Position numbers and translations under genes: made by a program | The notes under the pieces: model-generated | What the model was told of the DNA's origin: nothing | The model's input: the letters and a program-made list of their open reading frames with translations, nothing else | Databases searched by the model: none | NCBI RefSeq assembly: GCF_900890705.1 | Contig: NZ_CAAHFH010000002.1 | Coordinates: forward strand, 2,427,458-2,491,457 | Direction: 5' to 3' | Length of the DNA stretch: 64,000 nucleotides | DNA from: Pontiella sulfatireligans | GTDB lineage: Bacteria > Verrucomicrobiota > Kiritimatiellia > Kiritimatiellales > Pontiellaceae | In this document: positions 50,069 through 64,000 of the stretch, in pieces | Numbering within the stretch: position 1 is the first letter of the stretch | Layout: each line of letters starts with the position of its first letter

Positions 50069-51361
50069 CACAGCACTTTCCCGAAAAAACTTTCTGGCTG
50101 GATCAGCGGGCATAATGGCCGCTCCATTAATTCTGCCGTTGGGCGTTTACGGCGCAGAGCAGGCATTAAGGATTGGTTTGATCGGTTGCGGGCGGATGGG
50201 GCGTTCAAACATCATGAGTGTTTTTGGCCGCGGGGATAAAGAGAACGTATTGATCACTGCGCTCGCAGATGTGGACGCTAACCGCGCCAACAAGCTGAAG
50301 AAGGAGTTGGAGCGGAAATATGCCGGCAGGGGCAGAAAGTTGAAATCCAGGTCTATCAGGATTGCTACGAGCTTCTGCTTGCATCAGGTGTTGATGGCGT
50401 TGTGATTGCGACGCCGGATCACCAGCACGCCGTGAACGCGATTGCGGCGGCTGATACGAAGAAGGATATCTATTTGCAAAAGCCGCTGACCTATTCTGTG
50501 GTGGAAGGGCAAAAGCTGGTAGAGGCGGTGCGGAGAAACAACGTGGTGCTTCAGGTTGGAGCCCAGCAGCGCTCCAGCATTTATTTCAGGAAACCCTGCG
50601 AACTGGTGCGCAACGGAGCGTTGGGGGAAATACACACGATTGAAGTAGAGGTGCCTACAGACAAGGGAACCGGTGACCCGGCTCAATCGCCTGTTCCGGA
50701 AAACCTCGACTACGACATGTGGCTGGGGCCGACGCCGATTCATCCTTATGCCGAATGGCGGGTTCACCCGCAATCAGATCTGAGCCGTCCGGGCTGGCTG
50801 CAGATCGAACCCTATTGCCGTGGAATGATCACCGGTTGGGGCGCGCATATGTATGATGTTGCCCAGTGGGGGCTTGGAATGGACGAAAGCGGCCCTGTGG
50901 AAATCAGCGCCACCGGCGAGTTTCCGAAACGCGGACTATTCGATGTGCATGTTGCTTATCAAGGCGAAGCCACCTATGCCAATGGCGTCAAGGTGGTTTC
51001 GCGCAACGGAAAACCGGGCGTAAAGTTTATTGGAGAGGACGGTTGGATCCGTTGCTGGCGTGGCGGATTTGAGTCGAATGACCGCGAGATCTTTCGCCAG
51101 AAAGTTTCAGAGGGTGGAGTTCATCTCTACGAAAGCAAGCACCATGAAGCCGATTGGCTGCAGGCGATGCGCTCTCGGAAAGACCCCGTCAGTACGGTGG
51201 AGATCGGGCACCGCTCCAATACGATTTGCGTGCTGCACCACATTTCCATGAAGCTCGACGGGCGCAAGCTGAAGTGGGATCCGGTCAAGGAGCAGATCAT
51301 AGGCGATCCCGAGGCCAACGCCATGCTCGATTTCGAGCATCGCGCACCTTGGACGGTGTGA
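50058..51361 (+). CDS. Exported Gfo/Idh/MocA oxidoreductase, frameshifted
   Basis: Starts at ATG 50058 with a Tat-like signal whose pair is Arg-Lys (SRKNFLAGSAGIMAAPLILP), then a Rossmann fold (RIGLIGCGRMGRSN; ALADVDANRANK). The frame breaks near 50,335 and ends at 50405. The -1 frame carries on VEIQVYQDCYELL, VDGVVIATPDHQHAV, YLQKPLTYSVVEG (catalytic Lys), DMWLGPTP and GMITGWGAHMYDVAQWGL to 51361. The two parts join without loss, so one base is missing or deleted near GGCAGGGGCAGAAAG. It lies in the operon with DUF6807, a second dehydrogenase and a ThuA protein; the substrate is a sugar of unknown type. Confidence 0.82.
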
Positions 51362-51482
51362 TCCTCGGGTGTTGGATGAATAAATAGAACAATTAGGACA
51401 GAATAATTTTCAGTGCGACTGTCCGGGGTAATTATTCTGGCTACATATTTCGCACGCATGGCTGGAGGTTGCGGAGGAGCTT

Positions 51483-52664
51483 ATGAAGAGTAAGAAAACA
51501 GTTAAAGCAGGGATCGTTGGGGCAGGGTTTGCCGCGTCGTTCCATTACGATGCCCTTTGCAGGGTACATGGTGTCAACGCGGAGGTGGTCGGCGTGTTTT
51601 CGCATTCGGGCGGAGCGGAGTTCGCGGAGAAACGGGGCATTAAGAATTTCGGCTGTCTCGACGAACTGCTGGATCAGGTGGATGTCGTGCATGTTTGCGT
51701 GACCGCCGATGCGCATGAGGAAATCACGGTGGCCGCGTTGGAAAAGGACAAGTTTGCCATCGTGGAAAAGCCGCTGACGGGTTATTTCGGCGATGGAAGC
51801 GACGAATTCAACGGTGATACGTTCCCGAAGCAGATTGCCCTGGAGTATGCGGCGAAGAGCGTTGAACGGATGATTGAGGCCGAGAAAAAGAGCAAGGGAA
51901 AGATCCTCTATGCCGAAAACTGGGTCTATGCGCCGTCCATCCAGAAAGAGCGCGAGATCATCGAAAAGACCGGAGCCCAGATCCTGTGGATTCATGGTGA
52001 ACAAAGCCATTCCGGCTCCCTGGCGGACAGCTATGCGCATTGGAAGTTTTCCGGAGGAGGCGTGATGCTCGGGAAAGGGTGCCATCCTTTGTCGGCCGCC
52101 CTTTACCTTAAGCAGGTGGAAGGTCTGGCGAGGAACGGCAAGGCGATTCGCCCAAAGAGCGTGACGGCGAGGACGCACGCCATTACCCGCCTGCCCGGTT
52201 TCATCGACGAAGGCCACATTCGTTGCGATTATCACGACATTGATGATTTCTCGATCATGCACGTGGTGTTCGAGGATGGCACCATCGCCGATGTCGTTTC
52301 GTCCGACATTGTGACCGGGGGGATTAAGAACCATGTTTCCGTCATGGCCAACAACCACCGAACGATCTGCAACATTGGCCCTAATAACGCCATGGAGACC
52401 TACAACCCGGTCGATGAAAACTTCAAGGATATCTATACCGTGGAGAAGATAGGAACGAAGCAGGGCTGGCAATGCACCTCGCCGGACGAGGCTTGGTTCA
52501 ATGGCTACCAGCATGAGATGGAGGCTTTTTATCGGACGGTTGCCTATGGGGATCGGATCGAGTCGAACAGTAGTCTGGCTTCGGACACGATTCTCACGAT
52601 CTATAGTGCATATGTTTCATCGGAAAACTCCGGCAAGGAAGTGGAGATACTGATAGTTGGCTGA
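51483..52664 (+). CDS. Gfo/Idh/MocA-family oxidoreductase (cytoplasmic)
   Basis: 393 residues without a signal peptide. Rossmann start KAGIVGAGFAASFHYDAL, then VDVVHVCVTADAHEEITVAAL and IVEKPLTGYFGDG with the catalytic Lys; the C-terminal domain has GGGVMLGKGCHPLSAALYL with the conserved His. Probably an NAD-dependent sugar dehydrogenase. It lies 121 bp after the frameshifted dehydrogenase and 27 bp before the ThuA gene. The pairing of an exported and a cytoplasmic member suggests a stepwise path for one carbohydrate. Confidence 0.9.
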   Translation: MKSKKTVKAGIVGAGFAASFHYDALCRVHGVNAEVVGVFSHSGGAEFAEKRGIKNFGCLDELLDQVDVVHVCVTADAHEEITVAALEKDKFAIVEKPLTGYFGDGSDEFNGDTFPKQIALEYAAKSVERMIEAEKKSKGKILYAENWVYAPSIQKEREIIEKTGAQILWIHGEQSHSGSLADSYAHWKFSGGGVMLGKGCHPLSAALYLKQVEGLARNGKAIRPKSVTARTHAITRLPGFIDEGHIRCDYHDIDDFSIMHVVFEDGTIADVVSSDIVTGGIKNHVSVMANNHRTICNIGPNNAMETYNPVDENFKDIYTVEKIGTKQGWQCTSPDEAWFNGYQHEMEAFYRTVAYGDRIESNSSLASDTILTIYSAYVSSENSGKEVEILIVG

Positions 52665-52691
52665 GCCGAGGTGTTTAATAGGGAGTATTAA

Positions 52692-53615
52692 ATGAAGAGT
52701 ATTATTTTAACTGTTGCGGTGGGCCTGATGGTTGGCTGTGCAACCAATAACTATATCGAGGCTCCAATGGTCACAAAAGAAATCGAATCTCCGACGGCGG
52801 CGTGGATTGGGTTAATCAGTTCGTTGGCTCCGGAAAAAGCAACCGTGGTTCCGGCAAAGCCCAGACGCGTGCTGGTTTTTTCGCTGGCGACCGGCTTCAA
52901 GCACATTGTTGCTCCCCATGTGAAGGAGGTCATCGAGGTGCTTGGCGACAAGACCGGGGCGTTCAGGGTGGAGTTCAGCGACGACATCAGCGTGTTCGAA
53001 AAGGAGAGCCTGGCTCAATATGACGCCATCTTAATGAACAATGTTTGTCCTGATCGCGCCAAACGGGATTTGTTTTGGGATGTCCTAAAGGATGAGCAGA
53101 AAGCGGCTGAGCTAGAGGCCAACCTTATAGAGTATGTTGCAGGAGGCGGGGGGCTTGTGGTGGTTCATGGCGCCATAGCGTTCCAGATTAATTCGCCGGC
53201 CGTAAGTGAAATGATCGGTGGCAGCTTCGACTGGCATCCTAAATTTCAGACGGTGACGTTGGAGCTGGTTGATCCAAAACATCCGTTGGTTGCAGTCTTC
53301 AAGGGCAGGGGGTTTGTTCATCAGGATGAGCCCTATCTCTTTAAGAACGCTTATAGGGAAAAGAATTTTCGGCCGTTGCTGGTGATGGATGTTTCGAAGT
53401 TGGACCCTGAAACGTTCAAGAAAAAGGGCGTGGCCGATGATGTCCGCTATGTGGCCTGGATCAAGAGCCATGGCGAGGGGCGTGTCTTTTATTGCAGTCC
53501 TTCGCACCATCCCAGCAGCTACGAAAGCGAGGCGATGCTCCGCTTCCTGCTCGATGGAATTCAGTATGCTGTAGGCGATTTGCAATGCGACGATTCGCCA
53601 ATCGGGCCGAAATAG
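52692..53615 (+). CDS. ThuA-domain lipoprotein
   Basis: 307 residues. Lipoprotein signal MKSIILTVAVGLMVGC, then a ThuA-like glutamine-amidotransferase fold: RRVLVFSLATGFKHIVAPHV, YDAILMNNVC, YVAGGGGLVVVHGAIAF, GGSFDWHPKF, and HPLVAVFKGRGFVHQDEPY. ThuA proteins accompany trehalose or other sugar use; in PVC bacteria they are often exported. The catalytic Cys of amidotransferases is replaced (VVHGAIAF), as in other ThuA members. Last gene of the sugar operon before the rRNA leader. Confidence 0.88.
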   Translation: MKSIILTVAVGLMVGCATNNYIEAPMVTKEIESPTAAWIGLISSLAPEKATVVPAKPRRVLVFSLATGFKHIVAPHVKEVIEVLGDKTGAFRVEFSDDISVFEKESLAQYDAILMNNVCPDRAKRDLFWDVLKDEQKAAELEANLIEYVAGGGGLVVVHGAIAFQINSPAVSEMIGGSFDWHPKFQTVTLELVDPKHPLVAVFKGRGFVHQDEPYLFKNAYREKNFRPLLVMDVSKLDPETFKKKGVADDVRYVAWIKSHGEGRVFYCSPSHHPSSYESEAMLRFLLDGIQYAVGDLQCDDSPIGPK

Positions 53616-53733
53616 CTTTGGAAAGCATCTTGGTGCGGTTTGTTTTTGGTGCCTATGGGTTAAAAAAGACCTTCTGCAAAACACGCTTTATTAGCGCTTT
53701 GTGATAGGCCGTAAAAATAAAGAGAAAAAACGG

Positions 53734-53761
53734 TTGCGGGAAAAACGATTCTGACTACTAT
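53734..53761 (+). promoter_or_regulatory. rrn promoter P1 (TTGCGG-N16-TACTAT)
   Basis: TTGCGG 53734-53739, 16 bp, TACTAT 53756-53761, then CCGTC. First of three similar promoters in the 900-bp stretch 53616-54520, which has no gene. Confidence 0.65.
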
Positions 53762-53984
53762 CCGTCTCCCTGTTCACAACACGTCAGCCGATTTTGAGGC
53801 TGCGGGGTGAACAGGTAACTGTTCTTTTTCAATAACTGAAGATATCGGAAGTGCCGGGCTGCAAAGCCGACTCCCTGCAATGCAAAACGAGCTGATAGCC
53901 GTTCATGTGATGCAAAGGATGGATCGAAAGATCGGCGATTAATTCCGCCGTTTTTAGCGCGTTGAAAATAATTTGATTTTCGGG

Positions 53985-54012
53985 TTGATCGAAATGCTTC
54001 GATCATTACTAT
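53985..54012 (+). promoter_or_regulatory. rrn promoter P2 (TTGATC-N16-TACTAT)
   Basis: TTGATC, 16 bp, TACTAT, followed by AGCCCGCC. TTTCGGG precedes the -35 as at P3. A GC-rich discriminator after the -10 is usual for stable-RNA promoters under stringent control. Confidence 0.65.
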
Positions 54013-54132
54013 AGCCCGCCTTGTTCAAAACAAACCGGTTGTTGAGACACACGATGCAGGTTGAATGAGACCGTTGCTTTCGAGCAGCAAAAAATGATCT
54101 TTGATACATAATTAAAAAGTTGAACTTTCGGG

Positions 54133-54160
54133 TTGCGGGATTCATTTGAATCCCTACTAT
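54133..54160 (+). promoter_or_regulatory. rrn promoter P3 (TTGCGG-N16-TACTAT)
   Basis: TTGCGG, 16 bp, TACTAT, then GACCCGCC. The same words and spacing as P1. Confidence 0.7.
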
Positions 54161-54249
54161 GACCCGCCTGCTCAAACCAAACGATTCGCCTCAGTGCAGT
54201 CGATATAAGTTGAGTGGATGTTCTTTAAAAACTTTTTTACAGAAAGCGG

Positions 54250-54277
54250 TTGACTGATCCGGTCAGTTTGGTAGGTT
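54250..54277 (+). promoter_or_regulatory. Candidate rrn promoter P4 in the duplicated leader
   Basis: TTGACT, 16 bp, TAGGTT. It lies inside the 5,663-bp repeat and so recurs at 59913-59940. CTGA-TCCGG-TCAG forms a small palindrome within it, so a regulatory or processing site is an alternative. Confidence 0.45.
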
Positions 54278-54334
54278 GTCCGCCGCTTCAACGGAAAAGC
54301 CGCTGGAAACAGCGCCGATAAGTTGAAGCCTTTT

Positions 54335-54346
54335 TGTTCTTTGAAA
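54335..54346 (+). promoter_or_regulatory. boxA-like antitermination site, 16S leader 1
   Basis: TGTTCTTTGAAA resembles boxA (TGCTCTTTAACA). A similar TGTTCTTTGACA precedes the 23S gene. Confidence 0.55.
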
Positions 54347-54520
54347 TCAGAATAACTCATAAGTAAACATGACAGAATTCAAGCATCGCTTCGAATCAGA
54401 AGTGGTGCGGTTTGTTATAGCCAATGCTTTGAAACTATTGTTGATCCTTCCTTTTAAGGAAGAGATTGAGTTTTAAAACGCGAACAAATATCAGGATTTA
54501 AACACCAATTTCAATTAAAT

Positions 54521-56095
<1,575 letters not shown>

Positions 56096-56252
56096 CTAAG
56101 GAGAAGGCCAATCGCAAGATTGGACCTAGGGTATTGCCCTTCGGGGTATGGCAGCATGAAAGTGATGCCGCAAGGTTTAGGCTTAACAAACCGCACCATT
56201 TCTGGAACGAAGCTCCTTATGAGTTATTCAGCAAGATTAGTAGTACCAATCT

Positions 56253-56328
56253 GGGGGTATAGCTCAGCTGGGAGAGCGCCTGATTTGCATTCAGGAGGTC
56301 ATCGGTTCGATCCCGTTTACCTCCACCA
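56253..56328 (+). tRNA. tRNA-Ala (TGC), copy 1
   Basis: 76 bases with encoded CCA. Acceptor GGGGGTA pairs with TACCTCC (one G-T). Anticodon loop TTTGCAT gives TGC; T loop GGTTCGATCCC is present. Lies in the 16S-23S spacer. Confidence 0.97.
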
Positions 56329-56339
56329 TTTTGAATGAA

Positions 56340-56416
56340 GGGCGTGTAGCTCAGTTGGTTAGAGCGCGTCCCTGATAAGGACGAGGTCACAGGTTCGACT
56401 CCTGTCACGCCCACCA
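56340..56416 (+). tRNA. tRNA-Ile (GAT), copy 1
   Basis: 77 bases with encoded CCA. Acceptor GGGCGTG pairs with CACGCCC; the anticodon arm GTCC-CTGATAA-GGAC gives GAT. The Ala-Ile order in the spacer is the reverse of E. coli rrnA (Ile-Ala). Confidence 0.97.
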
Positions 56417-56470
56417 TTTAATGGAAGATTGGACCATCTTGCACCACAACATTTTTCCGCTTAGGCGGAG

Positions 56471-56482
56471 TGTTCTTTGACA
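56471..56482 (+). promoter_or_regulatory. boxA-like site before 23S, copy 1
   Basis: TGTTCTTTGACA, near the boxA consensus, 119 bp before the 23S start. Confidence 0.55.
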
Positions 56483-56600
56483 ATTGCATAGTATTGAATA
56501 ACTGCAACAAGCGCATGTATACTTTATATATGTTACTTATAGAGATCTCTTCGGAGGTTTCGAACCATTTCCGTTTTGCGGAAATGATAGTGACTTGATT

Positions 56601-59552
<2,952 letters not shown>

Positions 59553-59621
59553 AATTTTTTATTAAGGTGTACATGCCGTTGTTGTTATTTCAATACTATG
59601 CAGTTGTGATTTTTGAAAATT

Positions 59622-59736
59622 TTCCGGTTGCCATAGCGGGAAGGAAACACCTGTTCCCATTCCGAACACAGAAGTGAAGGGTCCCAGCGGCAATGGTACT
59701 GAGGATTAGACCTCGGGAGAGTAGCACGCAGCCGGT
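59622..59736 (+). rRNA. rrf: 5S ribosomal RNA, copy 1
   Basis: About 115 bases. The core ATTCCGAACACAGAAGTGAAG is characteristic, and CCGGTTGC (5') pairs with GCAGCCGG (3') with one wobble. It lies 70 bp after 23S. Confidence 0.93.
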
Positions 59737-59815
59737 TTTATATATTTTTCTTCCTTTAATGGAAGATGTCTCAAGAACTCCAGTTCGGCTGGAGCACGGT
59801 ATCAGGCAGTTTCGA

Positions 59816-59843
59816 CTGCGGATCACCACCCTCACAATACTAT
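59816..59843 (+). promoter_or_regulatory. Promoter for rrn operon 2 (CTGCGG-N16-TACTAT)
   Basis: CTGCGG 59816-59821, 16 bp, TACTAT 59838-59843, then GCGAGCC. It fits the pattern of P1-P3 but lies outside the repeated DNA, so the resemblance is not simply a copy. Confidence 0.65.
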
Positions 59844-59912
59844 GCGAGCCTGATAAAACGGGCCATATGACTGAGGCTTGTTCTTTTATAAAAACTTTTT
59901 TACAGAAAGCGG

Positions 59913-59940
59913 TTGACTGATCCGGTCAGTTTGGTAGGTT
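59913..59940 (+). promoter_or_regulatory. Candidate rrn promoter P4, second copy
   Basis: TTGACT, 16 bp, TAGGTT; the repeat copy of the site at 54250. Confidence 0.45.
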
Positions 59941-59997
59941 GTCCGCCGCTTCAACGGAAAAGCCGCTGGAAACAGCGCCGATAAGTTGAAGCCTTTT

Positions 59998-60009
59998 TGT
60001 TCTTTGAAA
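59998..60009 (+). promoter_or_regulatory. boxA-like antitermination site, 16S leader 2
   Basis: TGTTCTTTGAAA, copy of the site at 54335. Confidence 0.55.
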
Positions 60010-60183
60010 TCAGAATAACTCATAAGTAAACATGACAGAATTCAAGCATCGCTTCGAATCAGAAGTGGTGCGGTTTGTTATAGCCAATGCTTTGAAACTA
60101 TTGTTGATCCTTCCTTTTAAGGAAGAGATTGAGTTTTAAAACGCGAACAAATATCAGGATTTAAACACCAATTTCAATTAAAT

Positions 60184-61758
<1,575 letters not shown>

Positions 61759-61915
61759 CTAAGGAGAAGGCCAATCGCAAGATTGGACCTAGGGTATTGC
61801 CCTTCGGGGTATGGCAGCATGAAAGTGATGCCGCAAGGTTTAGGCTTAACAAACCGCACCATTTCTGGAACGAAGCTCCTTATGAGTTATTCAGCAAGAT
61901 TAGTAGTACCAATCT

Positions 61916-61991
61916 GGGGGTATAGCTCAGCTGGGAGAGCGCCTGATTTGCATTCAGGAGGTCATCGGTTCGATCCCGTTTACCTCCACCA
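61916..61991 (+). tRNA. tRNA-Ala (TGC), copy 2
   Basis: Identical to the gene at 56253, with encoded CCA. Confidence 0.97.
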
Positions 61992-62002
61992 TTTTGAATG
62001 AA

Positions 62003-62079
62003 GGGCGTGTAGCTCAGTTGGTTAGAGCGCGTCCCTGATAAGGACGAGGTCACAGGTTCGACTCCTGTCACGCCCACCA
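62003..62079 (+). tRNA. tRNA-Ile (GAT), copy 2
   Basis: Identical to the gene at 56340, with encoded CCA. Confidence 0.97.
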
Positions 62080-62133
62080 TTTAATGGAAGATTGGACCAT
62101 CTTGCACCACAACATTTTTCCGCTTAGGCGGAG

Positions 62134-62145
62134 TGTTCTTTGACA
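62134..62145 (+). promoter_or_regulatory. boxA-like site before 23S, copy 2
   Basis: TGTTCTTTGACA, copy of the site at 56471. Confidence 0.55.
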
Positions 62146-62263
62146 ATTGCATAGTATTGAATAACTGCAACAAGCGCATGTATACTTTATATATGTTACT
62201 TATAGAGATCTCTTCGGAGGTTTCGAACCATTTCCGTTTTGCGGAAATGATAGTGACTTGATT

Positions 62264-64000
<1,737 letters not shown>

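Larger units (their letters stand above)
59737..60183. other. Spacer between the two rrn operons
   Basis: Holds two small hairpins after 5S (CTTCC/GGAAG at 59750-59765; CTCCAG/CTGGAG at 59778-59794), a TACTAT-type promoter (59816), the start of the 5,663-bp repeat (59889), promoter P4 copy (59913-59940) and a boxA-like site (59998). No convincing protein gene. Confidence 0.7.

Noticed and set aside
56217..56417. Open frame reading GVEPVTSSLSG on the minus strand across the two tRNA genes
   Set aside because: A well-known spurious translation of tRNA genes, not a protein.
59737..59815. Classical terminator after 5S
   Set aside because: Small hairpins are present but none is followed by a T tract, so it was described as spacer only.

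Overview
The window reads as a chromosomal segment of a free-living, probably marine, Gram-negative bacterium of the PVC group. The best guess is Kiritimatiellota (Pontiella-like). The 16S 5' region looks verrucomicrobial/kiritimatiellal. A formylglycine sulfatase, Tat-exported Gfo/Idh/MocA dehydrogenases, DUF6807 and ThuA proteins are typical of these polysaccharide degraders. Outer-membrane genes (mlaA, a beta-barrel) confirm a diderm. The taxonomic call is inference from familiarity, not from a search.

Layout. 1-2.2 kb: 5' part of a secreted alkylsulfatase-type metallo-beta-lactamase gene, a MarR regulator, a stand-alone NFACT-R gene and a cyclotransferase remnant. 2.2-10.9 kb: alaS followed by creB-creC and then creD, a VIT/VWA surface protein and a class GN sortase, mostly with overlapping ends. 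Four CreB-type half-sites at 11-bp period sit in front of creD. 10.9-20.7 kb: single genes (MJ1316-domain protein, sulfatase, YchJ, HrpB helicase, REP-type transposase, a secreted mini NAD+ DNA ligase, a Tat-exported dehydrogenase and an orphan binding lipoprotein).

20.7-29.9 kb is the most unusual region. An ECF sigma factor is followed by a membrane protein with a CBM48-like domain, a secreted protein, and genes for a small secreted protein and three secreted DUF2202 paralogues. Three promoters share TGTGAC-N15-GTGTA, including the one in front of the sigma gene. A sigma54 response regulator, a beta-barrel protein and a histidine kinase follow. Two sigma54 promoters, before the third DUF2202 gene and before a secreted coiled-coil protein, have an identical layout: two 16-bp palindromes 33 bp apart, the second starting 87 bp upstream of the -24 element. 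Together they look like a two-tier envelope-response system with secreted effectors.

29.9-40.7 kb: a secreted BNR-like propeller, two small membrane paralogues, and a periplasmic [NiFe] hydrogenase (Tat small subunit, large subunit, protease) run into an LVIVD-type propeller and a nine-heme cytochrome c. This suggests hydrogen oxidation coupled to a multiheme carrier instead of a cytochrome b. 40.7-53.6 kb: a truncated SMP-30-like gene fused to a peroxiredoxin remnant, an aldo/keto reductase, a hydrolase-mlaA pair, ruvB, a pseudopilin, a parvulin, a phosphatase, a Crp/Fnr regulator, DoxX, and a sugar operon (DUF6807, two Gfo/Idh/MocA, ThuA). 53.6-64 kb: two head-to-tail rrn operons with a 5,663-bp period, each 16S-tRNA-Ala-tRNA-Ile-23S(-5S), the second cut by the window end, with a recurring TTGCGG-N16-TACTAT promoter.

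Two -1 frameshifts in otherwise intact genes (near 28,940 and 50,335) may be real or sequencing indels.
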